Below, piece after piece: positions 11,711 through 23,200 of a stretch of DNA of 60,000 bases. Every line of letters starts with the position of its first letter. Position 1 is the stretch's first letter. Source of the stretch: Owenia fusiformis. Its lineage: Eukaryota > Annelida > Polychaeta > Sabellida > Oweniidae. The translations under genes were made by a program, and so were the position numbers. The notes under the pieces were generated by a model. It saw nothing but the letters and a program-made list of their open reading frames with translations, had not been told where the DNA came from and made no database searches. The stretch is from positions 46,209,885-46,269,884 of the forward strand of contig CAIIXF020000001.1 in NCBI GenBank assembly GCA_903813345.2, given 5' to 3'.

Positions 11711-13566
11711 ATTTGCTCATTCCACGTCTGCCAGGTCTGAGTGTGGTGTCTTTAGGATCAGCCAAATGAGCTACGTCACCAGATTCCAGTTTGATCTCCA
11801 AGTTTGATCTTCACTGGATATCGATTTGTACTACCTTTTGTTTTGTGCCTCTAATGTGTTTTAATGGCTAAATTCAACTAAAAGCATTTTCGAGATCTCA
11901 TAATTGTAATTCTACTTATAGTATCATCTTATCAATTTTTCCATCTTTAGTAAAAAACAAGATAGGGGCGATCACTTTGTGCTTAGAGCAACTCGGATTA
12001 TGTAAACGTTCATCTAAACGGAGAATATTATCAGGCCTCTTGCGTACCGCTTCCCGTCTTGATACTTTGTTTCGTTTACCAATCCTTTAGACCTTGAGTA
12101 GTGTACAGTATTCTCCACCCTATTAGAGCAAACTAACAAACAGACACTGAAACGCTAAATATGACACCTTTCTACTATTTTTATATTCGGACCACATGTA
12201 TCTTTCCAAACGCAAATGACTTGTCCCAACAAAGACACGATGCAAATAAACCGGAACGTGGTAAAGACAATTGGATATCTTTTAAACACATAATAGCTAC
12301 AAGACAATATCTCATTATTAAAAAAATCAAATACTTTGGATTGAATGACCATCAAATTGATTTTTACTCCATTAATTTTGTTGGCCAATTAGATGAGTGC
12401 ATTTCAAGGCAATAGAGCCCCATAGTTACAAAGTGTTTCTTACTCTTAACACTCCATTATTCAATCCCCATCCTATTGATTATAGCAGAGAAAAGGGTTG
12501 AACAACAAGTAACGCTATTTACCCAATAAGGATTTGAATATAACTAGTGGCATAAATATCAAGATATATAGAGAAAGACAGTAGTGCCATTTTAAGAGTA
12601 ATACTAATTGAATAATAAAAGTAATGACATTTCAAAAGTAATGTTTTCGGTTTTAACCTATTCCCTAAGAGTTGAAAAATTCGAAACGCATTATTTTTGG
12701 ATTCAGTTTACAGATGAGGTTATTTTTTGATGCAGCCATTTTCAAAGCACTTTTCTTTTGCTGATTTACATTACTTTCTATTGAGTGTCGCAAATTATTT
12801 TAAAGAGGGAGTTTCAAATCAGTAGAAAATATTGAAACATTCTGGAGGGAATCTTAGAATTAAAATAATTGGAGAGAAAAGTTCGTTTCGCTGACATGTC
12901 ATCGAGTTCTTATAAATAAAGCACGCCATGCCGAGCGTGATTACATCTTTATTTAAGTTTATTAAATATTCTTAGAAACATTTTCTTTTGCAAGTCTAAA
13001 TCAACACATTTTACTAAAAATCAATTGCTTAATCTGAGCTAGAAAAAGTATTTTTACAGAGGTAATGATTTCTAGTACTAATTGTAAACTAGAATTGCTT
13101 TAACAGGTTTATGATTACAGTAGATAGCCATAAGTGCAGTTATCCATTTTCTGAACTATGATGTAAAATGTATGGTTAATCACGAGTTTAGCTTTGAAGC
13201 TAGGATGAATAAAATGAACTTATAAGATTCTTGTGTTTTTGTGATTGCTCCCGATCAAAGTATACATGATGAACTTGAATCTATTTGAAGACTGATACTG
13301 ATCTAAAGCTAATGAATATGTAGAGGTTATTTAATGGGAGGGATGGAATATGAATTTTATTTCATAAAAAATATGATATTGACCAAGAAAAATATCATAT
13401 TGACCAAGGGAGTCGACAATGTATGGTATGTCTAACAGATCGAGGATGCTTTTCATGAAAGCAGGGATCTATAAAATTTATAAAATGAGCCACTTATATA
13501 TTATGTTCTATGGTTTGATGGACATATATAATAGAGACATTAGGCGTCTGATGATCGGATCAATAT
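11711..13566. other. Spacer upstream of PAN gene copy A
   Basis: This stretch should hold the promoter of PAN copy A (minus strand) and the end of the orphan tail exon. It matches 18112-19640 of copy B. About 135 bp near 13190-13320 are absent from copy B. An open frame at 12155-12388 is shared with copy B, but its end is frameshifted between the copies and it has no domain. I see no gene. Confidence 0.55.
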
Positions 13567-13946
13567 CTAATTGTGTTCATCTAAGTTCGGATCTGGGCTG
13601 AGGATCATTCTTCCATGATTGTGCCTTGCACCACCAGGTTTATGCCCTCTGTTGATATCCCCTACTGGTAAATCACTCATTGCTAAATCGGCGTATTTCT
13701 TCTTCATTGCACGAGTAAACTTCTGTCCCCCAGATGATGCAACGCTCCTGCTATCTTGCGGGGCTGATGGATTAGCACGAGCTACGTCCAACATTTGTTT
13801 ACCAACAGCTTCTATCGCTATGTTCACATTTTCAGTTGGTTTACCCTGGTCCTTAGCTGACATCTTGTGGATCCATTGCGAAGCTGCTCGCTCAAAACTA
13901 AGAGTTTTGATATTCTTTGTTACTTTTCGCCCGCAGTCAACTCCCC
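13567..13946 (-). CDS. Orphan copy of the receptor cytoplasmic-tail exon
   Basis: Duplicate of the last exon (23201-23580) of the EGF-FN3-TM gene. It has the same length (380 nt), the same reading phase, an intact TTTTACAG acceptor and an open frame to the stop at 13567. The encoded tail differs from the other copy at only some ten residues and ends NLDEHN instead of NLDEHI. The duplicated segment did not include the extracellular and TM exon, so this exon has no upstream partner of its own. The receptor transcript starting near 24875 could reach it by skipping the nearer tail exon and crossing PAN gene copy B, giving an alternative C-terminus. Otherwise it is a dead exon. The open frame is kept despite visible divergence, which is weak evidence for use. 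Confidence 0.7.
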
Positions 13947-14181
13947 CTGTAAAATATAAAGGCCATTTTGATTCCTAAGGTTTTAGTTGCTCCATCTTCA
14001 AATGTGTGAAATGGATGAAAGCTACACAACAAGTATATATTTCATTTACACGCACTCCGTAGAGCTCGTAGATTTACATAATATTTGTCAAAACATTAGA
14101 TTCAAAAAAAGTAACGCAATCGGCATCGAAATTATACATTACCTGCTCTAGATATGTTACACAGAGGCAAAACTAATTCAT

Positions 14182-15322
14182 GCAAAGTGTTTTAAGCTTA
14201 TTTTATTTCATATGAATCTTAAATGCAATACTGAATACAATATGTATATATTACAATTCAATCAATATGTTATGAAATACAAGCCTATGTCTAAGTGATA
14301 TTTTTTGTAATAGCTATATGCCTTATAGAAATTATAACCTCATGATGTCCACTAGTCATACCTTTTTCTAGGTGAGCCTTTTCAGTCTTGCTATCTTTAG
14401 AAAATAAACACTGTTGCCAATTAAAAAATGTAGGGACCGTTAAAATCAGTATTAATATTGACACTTTATTAAAATGTCTACCGGTGATATTTTCCTGGGG
14501 TTTAATGTACACAAAAATTTGCCACCCTGCTTTGAACAATACAGTATTTTTTCCATTTCATAGCATGAAAATAATGATAACGTTAAAGTGTACTTCGCCA
14601 AATTAGTGTTCTATAGATTTGCTATATATATAATGTACTCGTATCATGATAATACTTACATGTGTCTACATGTCTCTTGATAAAATTACCCATAGAACTT
14701 ATGAAATAAAAGTGGACATATCTGCATATATGAGATAAATTAAGAATTTATATGGTGAATTCCTTCCTTTGAGGTGGGCAGAGTTAAGTGTCTTCTCTCA
14801 TTTGGGCTTGCCACTTTCATATAGAGTTGGCTAAAAAGTTATTTTACAAGTCCTACTTCAGACCCATTAAGGATTTAAATAATTAAAATGTCAGCCAGTG
14901 AGAAAATAAACGTTCAGAAATAAATTATATTTATAGAAAGATTGTGTTTTTTTGGACAGAACATAACCATTCGGTAGTTGAACAAACAAGTATCAAAAGA
15001 ATGACATACTTTCTACAGGTACAGGATATATTATTAACTTTACATTTCTTATCGTATCTATCTATCCCGCACGTTGACCCATACAGTCCATACACTACCT
15101 GGAGGTCTCATACGTGTACGCACGGATTTTCAAAGTACCCGTTAGAAAACTACTTGGAAAATGGGGTTTAACTAAAAGCAACATAATAAAAATTATAGTA
15201 TTCGGTGGAGTCCCCCCTCCTTTCCTTCAATATGTAAAGAGGATCTGAAACTGGCCTCGATCACTTTAAACAAGAACATTTAGTGCTGTGCAATTCGTCT
15301 TTCCTTAAGTCTCCATCCCATC
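14182..15322. other. Spacer left of PAN gene copy B
   Basis: Near-identical to 5570-6772, with small indels; for example, about 20 bp around the copy A position 6058 are missing. It lies downstream of the minus-strand PAN gene and probably holds its 3' UTR. I see no gene in it. Confidence 0.55.
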
Positions 15323-18111
15323 CTACCAGCATTTTCTTACACGGACATGCTTAATGCTATTAGACTGTGGACTCGACATGAACAAATAGCATGCATTGGA
15401 TCGCACATCAGACACTAAACACCATTCTTCGGAAACACACAATCCCTGACAATATTCTGCGGCTTGTTGGTATGTGTTGAAATACGACCCACCAAGTGCT
15501 CGATACTGATTACTTGCGGACGGCGATCCTCGGTCGTTTTGAACAACAAAACATCCTGGACCTATAAATAAAACGATACGCTTGATTAACAAGTAGAATC
15601 CACAGACCATAAATCTAATAGTTGCTGTATTTATTATATTGTAATGTAACCCGGCAGCTCCACCAACCAGAACATTTGCTAATGTTATCCGAAGATTAAA
15701 ATAACGCAAGCCATAATTTTCAAAGCTTTTGGTTACCTCTAATGTTTTTACTTGAATGATATCACATCGCATACTTGAATATGTAGTTGTACAATCTGTT
15801 GTGTATTTCAAATACCATCAATGGTATTTGATTTATAATTCGAACCGGGTGAAGGAAATCTAATATAGCATTATCAGGTATTGTTCGAGTTAACTTACCA
15901 CTTCCGCATATTCTTTGTGAATGTGAATCGTAATTATTTTGTGCAATTACATCATAGCCTACAATCTGGCAGTAGTTATTCCCAAATTCATAATTACTTG
16001 CTATACAGCGGAACCCCGTTTCATCCAAACACAACTGAAATAGAATTCTCCAATATACAGTAGTAGCAATCAGTAAAACATTTATAATTATAATATTGTG
16101 AAACGCGTTTCGACAGTTTCAATTATTTGATCCTTTCAATGCTTGAATAATTTTGTTTTACGCAATGTTATTGCCTTTGTGCATTTCGCATTTGAAAGAT
16201 TCATATGTGGTCAAGTTTTGGATAAAATTGCAAAAACGAGCATAAACTTTTCTAATTTCAACTATTCCTTATGCGTTTGAAGGTTCCATGCCATTCTATT
16301 AGGGATTTTAAGCTTGTATATAAAATCGAAACGCCAACCTATACGTATTTTAATCGTACAAATGCATCGCTTAAATATTTTCCGTTCACGTTTAGGTTGT
16401 GAAAAACATTGCAAGCTTAGACTCCCTATCAACCATTCTATACCTAACTAGATAAATGAAACGTATTCTTGAGACTATCTTATTCATATTTTATATGTTT
16501 TACTAGTATTTAAACATTTTTATGTTTTAGAAAAGTTCAAGAGTCTAGCGTTTTTAAAGGTGTGATGGGTTATTACTGTATTAAGAATTGTTGTAATTTT
16601 ATGCATTATGAATGTATATAACATAATATATAAAACGTTCATATAAATTACCTGAAAACAACTGTCCTCAGTGGCTATACCGTAGAAATCAAATTGTCTA
16701 CCAGGAGATGCCATGGCGTGATTTGGATGGCGTTCATAAGACGTACAATCTGAAACATTCTATATTTTATAACTACATTCTGAGATAAAGTAAAAACTGG
16801 CATGATACATACAATTTATATGCGAAACAGACATTGTGTTTCAATTGGGGATCGTACAACGTATTTAACTAAAACGTGTTAAAAATGTTGAGATGAATGC
16901 GTCCGTTCGCTTATGTGTGTCAAATACTAACAAGGATGAACCCTGATTCCAAATAATGTTGACCGTCCTACCAGTTTTGATTGTCGTTGCCTCTGTTGTT
17001 GATTCAGTAGTTATAACTGGAGTTTCAGTAGTAGTTGTATCGTCATCAACATCTCCATATATGTGGGAATAAGACCATCCTCCTCCGGGAGTACTTGTTA
17101 TCTCCCCTGGAGAGATATTCCCATTGCTGTCCGAAAGCTCACATACGTGGTTCACAGAGTCGAAGTTGAACGAAAGACAATTTACATAACGGAGGCAAGC
17201 TATGGCGCACCTTTGTTTCGTACGCGCGTGTTCTGTAACAATCTTATGTTCGACAAGTTTCACTCCTATTTTTGTTTCGAAGTAGGCGTGACCCTCTGTT
17301 AAACCACGAAATGATTGCTGAAGACCACTTGCAAAACAAGCTGAAAATAAATAAATTTAGAGCTGGTGTTATCATAATCAATAGTCATCATGCATGTCAC
17401 AATTTTAATTTTATTTATTTTATCTAATGACATTTAATCTGACTTAATTGCCAACTTTTTATTTTTCATAAATGTTATGTATGTATGTTTTTATCAAAAA
17501 TACATCAAATTATCAAACTTCGTCACAAATGTTTTTTTTAATTTGTTTAAATGTTTAGGCTACTGGGCTATTCGAGAAAAATCAAAAATGCTTCTTTGCC
17601 ATCGCACCGGGAAAACGTATATCGGTATCCCTGTGTTCCAAACTCGTTTATAAAGGGTCACATATATAATCATGCGACGCTTTGTCGTCCTTTGAGAAAA
17701 TCCGTCCGTTAAGAGAAATAATCAAAACATGGAAATTGGTGCTTGTTGACCATGTTGATCATATTTGAGTAGAAGCGTTTCGAATCTTTCTGTACTTTTT
17801 TACTTTTTTTTTTATTTATAACATCATATTAACATATTAACATAATAATGATAAAGACACCCCAGGGGGTGTATGGCTTATCACAAGCTAGAATATTTTA
17901 ATATTGCATATCATTCAGTTGTAATTCTTTATAAATTGTTTTAATTTTAGGTGCATACACTACTTTACAATGTGTCGTCAAAATTTATATCAAGTAAGCC
18001 AACTTTTCCCGGGGCCTTTAAACGATTGTATTTAGAAGATAAAAAAAACATTATTAACCTACCTTTTCCAAACACTAAAAATGCAAAATTGAAACATAAA
18101 CTCGGTATCAT
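15323..18111 (-). CDS. Secreted protein with three PAN/Apple domains, copy B (5 exons)
   Basis: Exons on the minus strand: 18063-18111, 16972-17340, 16652-16749, 15899-16034 and 15323-15561. All have GT-AG borders and consistent phase (891 nt, 296 aa). Residues 1-16 (MIPSLCFNFAFLVFGK) form a signal peptide. PAN 1 follows, with the Cys pattern RCAIACLRYVNCLSFNF and VCEL, then a Thr-rich, probably O-glycosylated linker (DDDTTTTETPVITTES). PAN 2 spans two exons (SCFQLCLDETGFRCIASNYE) and PAN 3 is in the last exon (YCQGLCVSEEWCLVSD, ending RKCW). PAN modules bind proteins or sugars in extracellular matrix, proteases and adhesins; the ligand here is unknown. There is no TM or GPI signal, so it should be secreted. 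The gene lies tail-side of the EGF-FN3-TM gene on the same strand. The signal exon is assigned by phase and composition and is the least certain part. Confidence 0.85.
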
Positions 18112-19640
18112 ATTTGCTCCTTCCACGTCTGCCAGGTCTGAGTGTGGCGTTGTCTTTAAGATCAGCCAAATGAGCTACGTCACCAGATTCCAGTTTGGTC
18201 ACCCACTGCACTGGATATCAATGGCCTCGATTTGTACTACCTTTTGTTTTGTGCCTTTGTTTTAATGGCTAAATTCAACTAAAAGCATTTTCGAGATCTC
18301 ATAATTGTAATTCTACTTATAGTTTCATCTAATCAATTTTTCCATCTTTAGTAAAAAACAAGATAGGGGCGATCACTTTGTGTCCAGGGCAACTCTTTGT
18401 GTTTAGCACGTAATGCTTACTGCTTACTAGTAATATATTGAAAATCATTTCCAATCTGTCCAATCATCATCTGGACATCTCTCTTCCTAAATCATAACTT
18501 TTTACATTATTGCAACAATTTTTCAAACCCTTTGTCCTATGAACGTCTTATTTTCGTTTACCAATCCTTTGAAGAGTAGTGTACAATATTTTCCACCCTA
18601 TTAGAGCAAACTAACAAACAGACACTGAAACGCTAAATATGCCAACCTTTCTACTATTTTTATATTCGGACCACATGTATCTTTCCAAACGCAAATGACT
18701 TGTCCCGACAAAGACACGATGCAAATAAACCGGAACGTGATAAAGACAATTGGATATCTTTTAAACACATAATAGCTACAAGACAATATCTCATTATTAA
18801 AAAAATCAAATACTTTGGATTGAATGACCATCAAATTGATTTTTACTCCATTAATTTTGTTGGCCAATTAGATGAGTGCATTTCAGGGCAATAGAGCCCC
18901 ATAGTTACAAAGTGTTTCTTACTCTTAACACTCCATTATTCAATCCCCATTAGCCCTATTGATTATAGCAGAGAAAAAGGTTTGAACAACAAGTAACGCT
19001 ATTTACCCAATAAGGATTTGAATATAACTAGTGGCATAAATATCAAGATATATAGAGAAAGACAGTAATGCCATTTTAAGAGTAATACTAATTGAATAAT
19101 AAAAGTAATGACATTTCAAAAGTAATGTTTTCGGTTTTAACCTATTCCCTAAGAGTTGAAAAATTCGAAACGCATTATTTTGGGATTCAGTTTATAGATG
19201 AGGTTATTTTTGATGCAGCCATTTTCAAAGCACTTTTCTTTTGCTGATTTGCATTACTTTCTATTGACTGTTGCAAATTATTTTAAAGAGGGAGTTTCAA
19301 ATCAGTAAAAAATATTGTAACATTCTGGATGGAATCTTAGAATTAAAATAATTGGAGAGTTCGTTTCGCTGACATGTCATCGAGTTCTTATAAATAAAGC
19401 ACGCCATGTCGAGCGTGATTACATCTTTATTTGAGTTTATCAAATATTCTTAGCAACATTTTCTTTTGCAAGTCTAAATCAACACATTTTACTAAAAATC
19501 AATTGCTTAATCTGAGCTAGAAAAAGTATTTTTACAGAAGTAATGATTTCTAGTCTTACTAATTGTAAACTAGAATTGCTTTTACAGGTTTATGATTAGA
19601 TAGCCATAAGTGCAGTTATCCATTTTCTGAACTATGATGT
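18112..19640. other. Spacer upstream of PAN gene copy B
   Basis: Probable promoter side of the PAN gene on the minus strand. It is almost collinear with 11711-13150. A short frame at 18601-18867 is shared with copy A but diverges by frameshift at its end. No other signal is seen. Confidence 0.5.
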
Positions 19641-19869
19641 TAATACTTTAAGTACGCTATTGGTCACGCCTAACCATCGACAAGATACAGTGACAAAATA
19701 TACCGTAGTACACATTAGATGTACGATTTCACTATTTAACGGATTTGAAGCAAAGATAATGGTGCAGGTGTGATTTAGGTTTTGAAAAATTAATCTTGGG
19801 AATACTTGAAAGATTTCATGTTTCATTTCGTGTGTATTCGTTTAGGAAGACATTTAACTTCCTAATAAC

Positions 19870-20834
19870 GTTAAAAGATTTTCGAACAGTGCTCGATTAT
19901 ATTCGTAGTCAATCTACCCACGAAAATTGATCGGTTGGAAAATGTTGGGTTTTTCACATTTCCTTTGATCATTTTTCCCCTGTTGCCTAAGAGTGTCGAT
20001 TATTTTTATGAGAATATGTTTCTCTATGCTACACAATTTAGGACGGATGGAGATTAATAAATATTCAAGTATTTATTGTAATTTAAAAAAATCAGAAACG
20101 TGCGTTGTCAACTCGAATGTACGTTGTCCCTGTAATTGAAATTCATGAGATATACGTAATATTAAACAATGTAATGATTTCATTTCAAAATTCATTAAGG
20201 TTTTTATGAGTAACAAATGATCTTTAACGAACATGTTCAAGTATCCTTTTTGTTTTTCATTTTATGGAAGTATTGTTGTGGTGGTTACGGAGTCTGCTTC
20301 CAGCCAGTTTGATTATGTGGCGTCTGTACATGTGTACCTTACGTTTTGTTAGTTACATTGATAGATAGATCTACTGATCTAAACTACCTTATTGAATATG
20401 ACTTTTTAAAATCCCGTTTATGATATATCTGGAAAATTTCAATCAAATTGAAGTAATTCTGGAATTGTTCTGTTTCCAATTGAAATGCATCTGACCCCCC
20501 CCCCCCCCCTGTCTGTTAGTGTTATGAAAAATACGTTGTCTGCATTAGGGTTAAATTGTGAATTGAGTTCAATGGGACAACATACATTCGAGTTCAACGT
20601 ACACATACATATGATTTTTTAAATTAGCCAAAATGTTAATACTTATTAAATCTTCAACAGACCTTAATTGTGCTGTTTAAAGAAACATATTCTCATAAAA
20701 ATCTTAGACACTCTTAGACGACAGGGGAGGAAACGATCAAAGGAAATGTGTAAAAACACAACATTTTCCAACCGACCAATTATATGGGTAGATTGACTAC
20801 GAAAAAATCTAGCACTGTTCGAAAATCTTTTAAC
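19870..20834. mobile_element. Fold-back repeat, arms about 175 bp or more
   Basis: GTTAAAAGATTTTCGAACAG at 19870 is inverted at the right end (CTGTTCGAAAATCTTTTAAC, ending 20834). The match runs inward through GATTGACTACGA, AACATTTTCCAACCGA, the CAGGGG stretch and GAGAATATGTTTC (about 20040), and more weakly to CATTCGAGTTCAACGTAC near 20590. The central spacer of about 400-600 bp includes a 16-C run. It has no open frame and is a non-autonomous element of unknown family. Confidence 0.75.
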
Positions 20835-22098
20835 CACGCGGTACTAACTCACCGGGGCGTATCGAAACCAAAACGCCCAGCAAACCGTTAATTTGAATTT
20901 TAAATCTATCCTTCTTTGGAAAATGAATCATTGTGAGTCTCACACTACGCCGTTTTTCTTCAAACTTGTTCCATTAAGCCTTCACAGAAACTCCTTTCAG
21001 TCGAGTCATTGCTTTTGTTTACAAAGTCCCTTGTTTAGCGGCGTTTTGGTCCCCAGGTGTGAGAAGTTGCAAATCCTCAGAGATTTCAACGTCAAAATTA
21101 CGATCGATATGTTCTAAGCAATTTAAGTCTTTTAAATTGCAATGAATCATTCCAAATTCTTATGGTTAACAATTTAGAAGATGTTTGTTCTATAAAAAAG
21201 TATATTTGATAACCCGATGGTCATATAAACCTTGTAAATTCTATCAAATATTGAAAAATATTTAAAATCAATTGGGCATTTTTAATCTATGAGTCTGAGA
21301 GTATGAGTATTTTAATATTTTGAGTCCAAAAAATATTTTTCTCAGATGAGCATCGGGTAATTATAATGTTTTAAAAAGTAGAGACTCTATTTCAGTTTTT
21401 CACCTTTTAAAATGAATAATACCGAAGTCTGAACTAAATGTGCCTTGGCTGTTTTGACGTCATTCTACATTCAAAATGGGAACTTTGTGTCCTGTTTCAT
21501 CGAGATTAGAGAGGACAGATTTTATTAAAATAATTAGAAAGCTTTTTTACTTGTCTGCGCATGTTCCATACTTTACATTGGTACCAAATGATGAATCATG
21601 AACATATACCGTATTCTTTACAGAATAAAGAAATTCCCGCGCTACGGGTTATAATACGCAAGAAAACGTAATAAGCGATTGACGAGTCCCGCATTAAAAG
21701 TTATCAGAACACATGTCATTTTGATGTAATGTTTATCTATTGATATTAATAATGATTATATCTTGTAGGATTTGCATATAAATTCATCAAAAAAGGAACA
21801 TTAGTACAAAATTTTCAGTTTCAAAGTTTAGAATTTGTCTTGGTTTCCATGTTTATTCAATTTTAAATCGATGTTTTGATTGAAGTTGCTTGGTTTGTTT
21901 CGAAATACTTTTTCATCGATTCATTCCTTAGATTGAATGTAGGTTTGTCATTTTCATAATTTTATGTACATGTTTCAATGAATTTCGGAAGAATGATGTC
22001 GAATGTTGGTCAAATTGCGAGAATATACTTCATAACGTGCTGTGAAACGGGAGTGTGCACCAACAGCGTACTTATAGTAACAAGACACACAGTTATAA

Positions 22099-22928
22099 AT
22101 ATCGCACTTTGAAGAGCAAACTGGCCACCATGCAATTTACCCACCATGGCCAAAACCTAATCAGACCTTGGCACTAGTCTGCTCTTGCATCTGTAAACAT
22201 TTCAAGTTGACAAGGTTAGCGGTTTTCCTGCAATTGTGATGACAAGAATTTATTTGTAGTCTTGAACTTTGGGAAAATTTAGATAACATTGTATGTGACC
22301 AAATTTGATGACCTTCGACCTTGAAAATTTCACTTTTTCAGACCTCAGTAGGTCTTTTGTAATTAAGCTGACCTAAATTTAAATCCAAAATATCAATTTA
22401 GAAAATCAAATTTTGGCCTTTTCAAGGTCACTGAAGGTCAACGAAAGGTCAAATCTGAAATCTAAGGTCAGATTTGAACTTGTAGATGTTTTTAAAAAAA
22501 CAATTTGGTCAATTTGGAGCAAGTTGAAAAATTCAAAATGGCCGCCAAATTGAAAAATTCAAAATGGCCACCATGTAATTCAGCCAGCATACCCAAAACC
22601 TAATCAGATCTTGGCAATAGTCTGCTCTTGCATCTGTAAAAATTTCAAGTTGAACGGATAATTGGTTTTCCTGGAATTTTGATGACAATATTTGTTGAAA
22701 AATTCAAAATGGCCGCCACGTAGTTTACCCAGCATGCCCTTAACCTAATCAGATCTTGGTACTAGTCTGCTCTTGCATCTGTAAAAATTTCAAGTTGAAC
22801 AGGTAAGCAGTTATCCTGGAAATTTGATGACAAGATTTGGTTTATGTGCCGCCCGCCCGCATGCACGCCCGCCTGCCCGCCCAACAGCACAAGACGACGA
22901 CAATATAGCACTTTTTCAAAGTGCGATA
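22099..22928. mobile_element. Repeat element with ends ATCGCACTTTGAA/TTCAAAGTGCGAT
   Basis: The element begins ATATCGCACTTTGAA and ends TTCAAAGTGCGATA, a terminal inverted repeat of about 14 bp. Inside are three related segments of about 140-200 bp carrying CCTAATCAGATCTTGG, CTAGTCTGCTCTTGCATCTG and TTTCAAGTTGA (near 22158, 22598 and 22745), and a CCGCCCGCC-rich patch near 22850. The motif AAACCTAATCAGAT recurs near 40410, so the family is dispersed. No coding capacity is seen. Confidence 0.7.
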
Positions 22929-23200
22929 AAAATGTATGGTTAATCACGAGTAGAGGTTATTTAATGGGAGGGATGGAATATGAATTTTATTTCGAGGGAA
23001 AACATGATATTGACCAAGAAAAATATCATATTGTCCAAGGGAGTCGACAATGTATGGTATGTCTAACCGATCGAAGATGCTTTTCATGAAAGCCTGGATC
23101 TATAAAATTTACAAAATGAGCCACTTATATATGTTCTAAGGTATGATGGTCATGGACATAGATAATAGAGACATTAGGCGTCTGATGATCTGATCAATAT

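Larger units (their letters stand above)
5570..14181. repeat. Tandem duplication, copy A
   Basis: First copy of a large direct duplication; its partner is 14182-23820. It starts at GCAAAGTTTTTAAGCTTATT and ends at ACTAATTCAT, immediately followed by the start of copy B. Shared landmarks are, for example, 5578 with 14199, 6773 with 15323, 10598 with about 17030, 12155 with 18601 and 13567 with 23201. By eye most aligned stretches differ at only a few per cent of bases. Content: a PAN-domain gene with a premature stop, an orphan receptor-tail exon, a giant palindrome and an inserted transposon. An assembly artefact (two haplotypes placed in tandem) has to be considered, although there is no gap at the junction. 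Confidence 0.88.
19640..22928. other. 3.3-kb block present only in copy B
   Basis: Copy A reads GAACTATGATGTAAAATGTATGG without a break near 13148. In copy B the same sequence is split by about 3.3 kb between GATGT (19640) and AAAATGTATGG (22928). The block holds a fold-back repeat (19870-20834), a 16-C run (20495-20510), AT-rich DNA without a gene, and a repeat element with inverted ends (22099-22928). It may be a nested set of insertions in copy B or ancestral DNA lost from copy A. Confidence 0.75.

Noticed and set aside
12155-12415. Minus-strand frame shared with copy B (18601-18867)
   Set aside because: Conservation reflects the recent duplication. The two versions end differently because of a frameshift, the opposite strand is also open, and no domain is seen.
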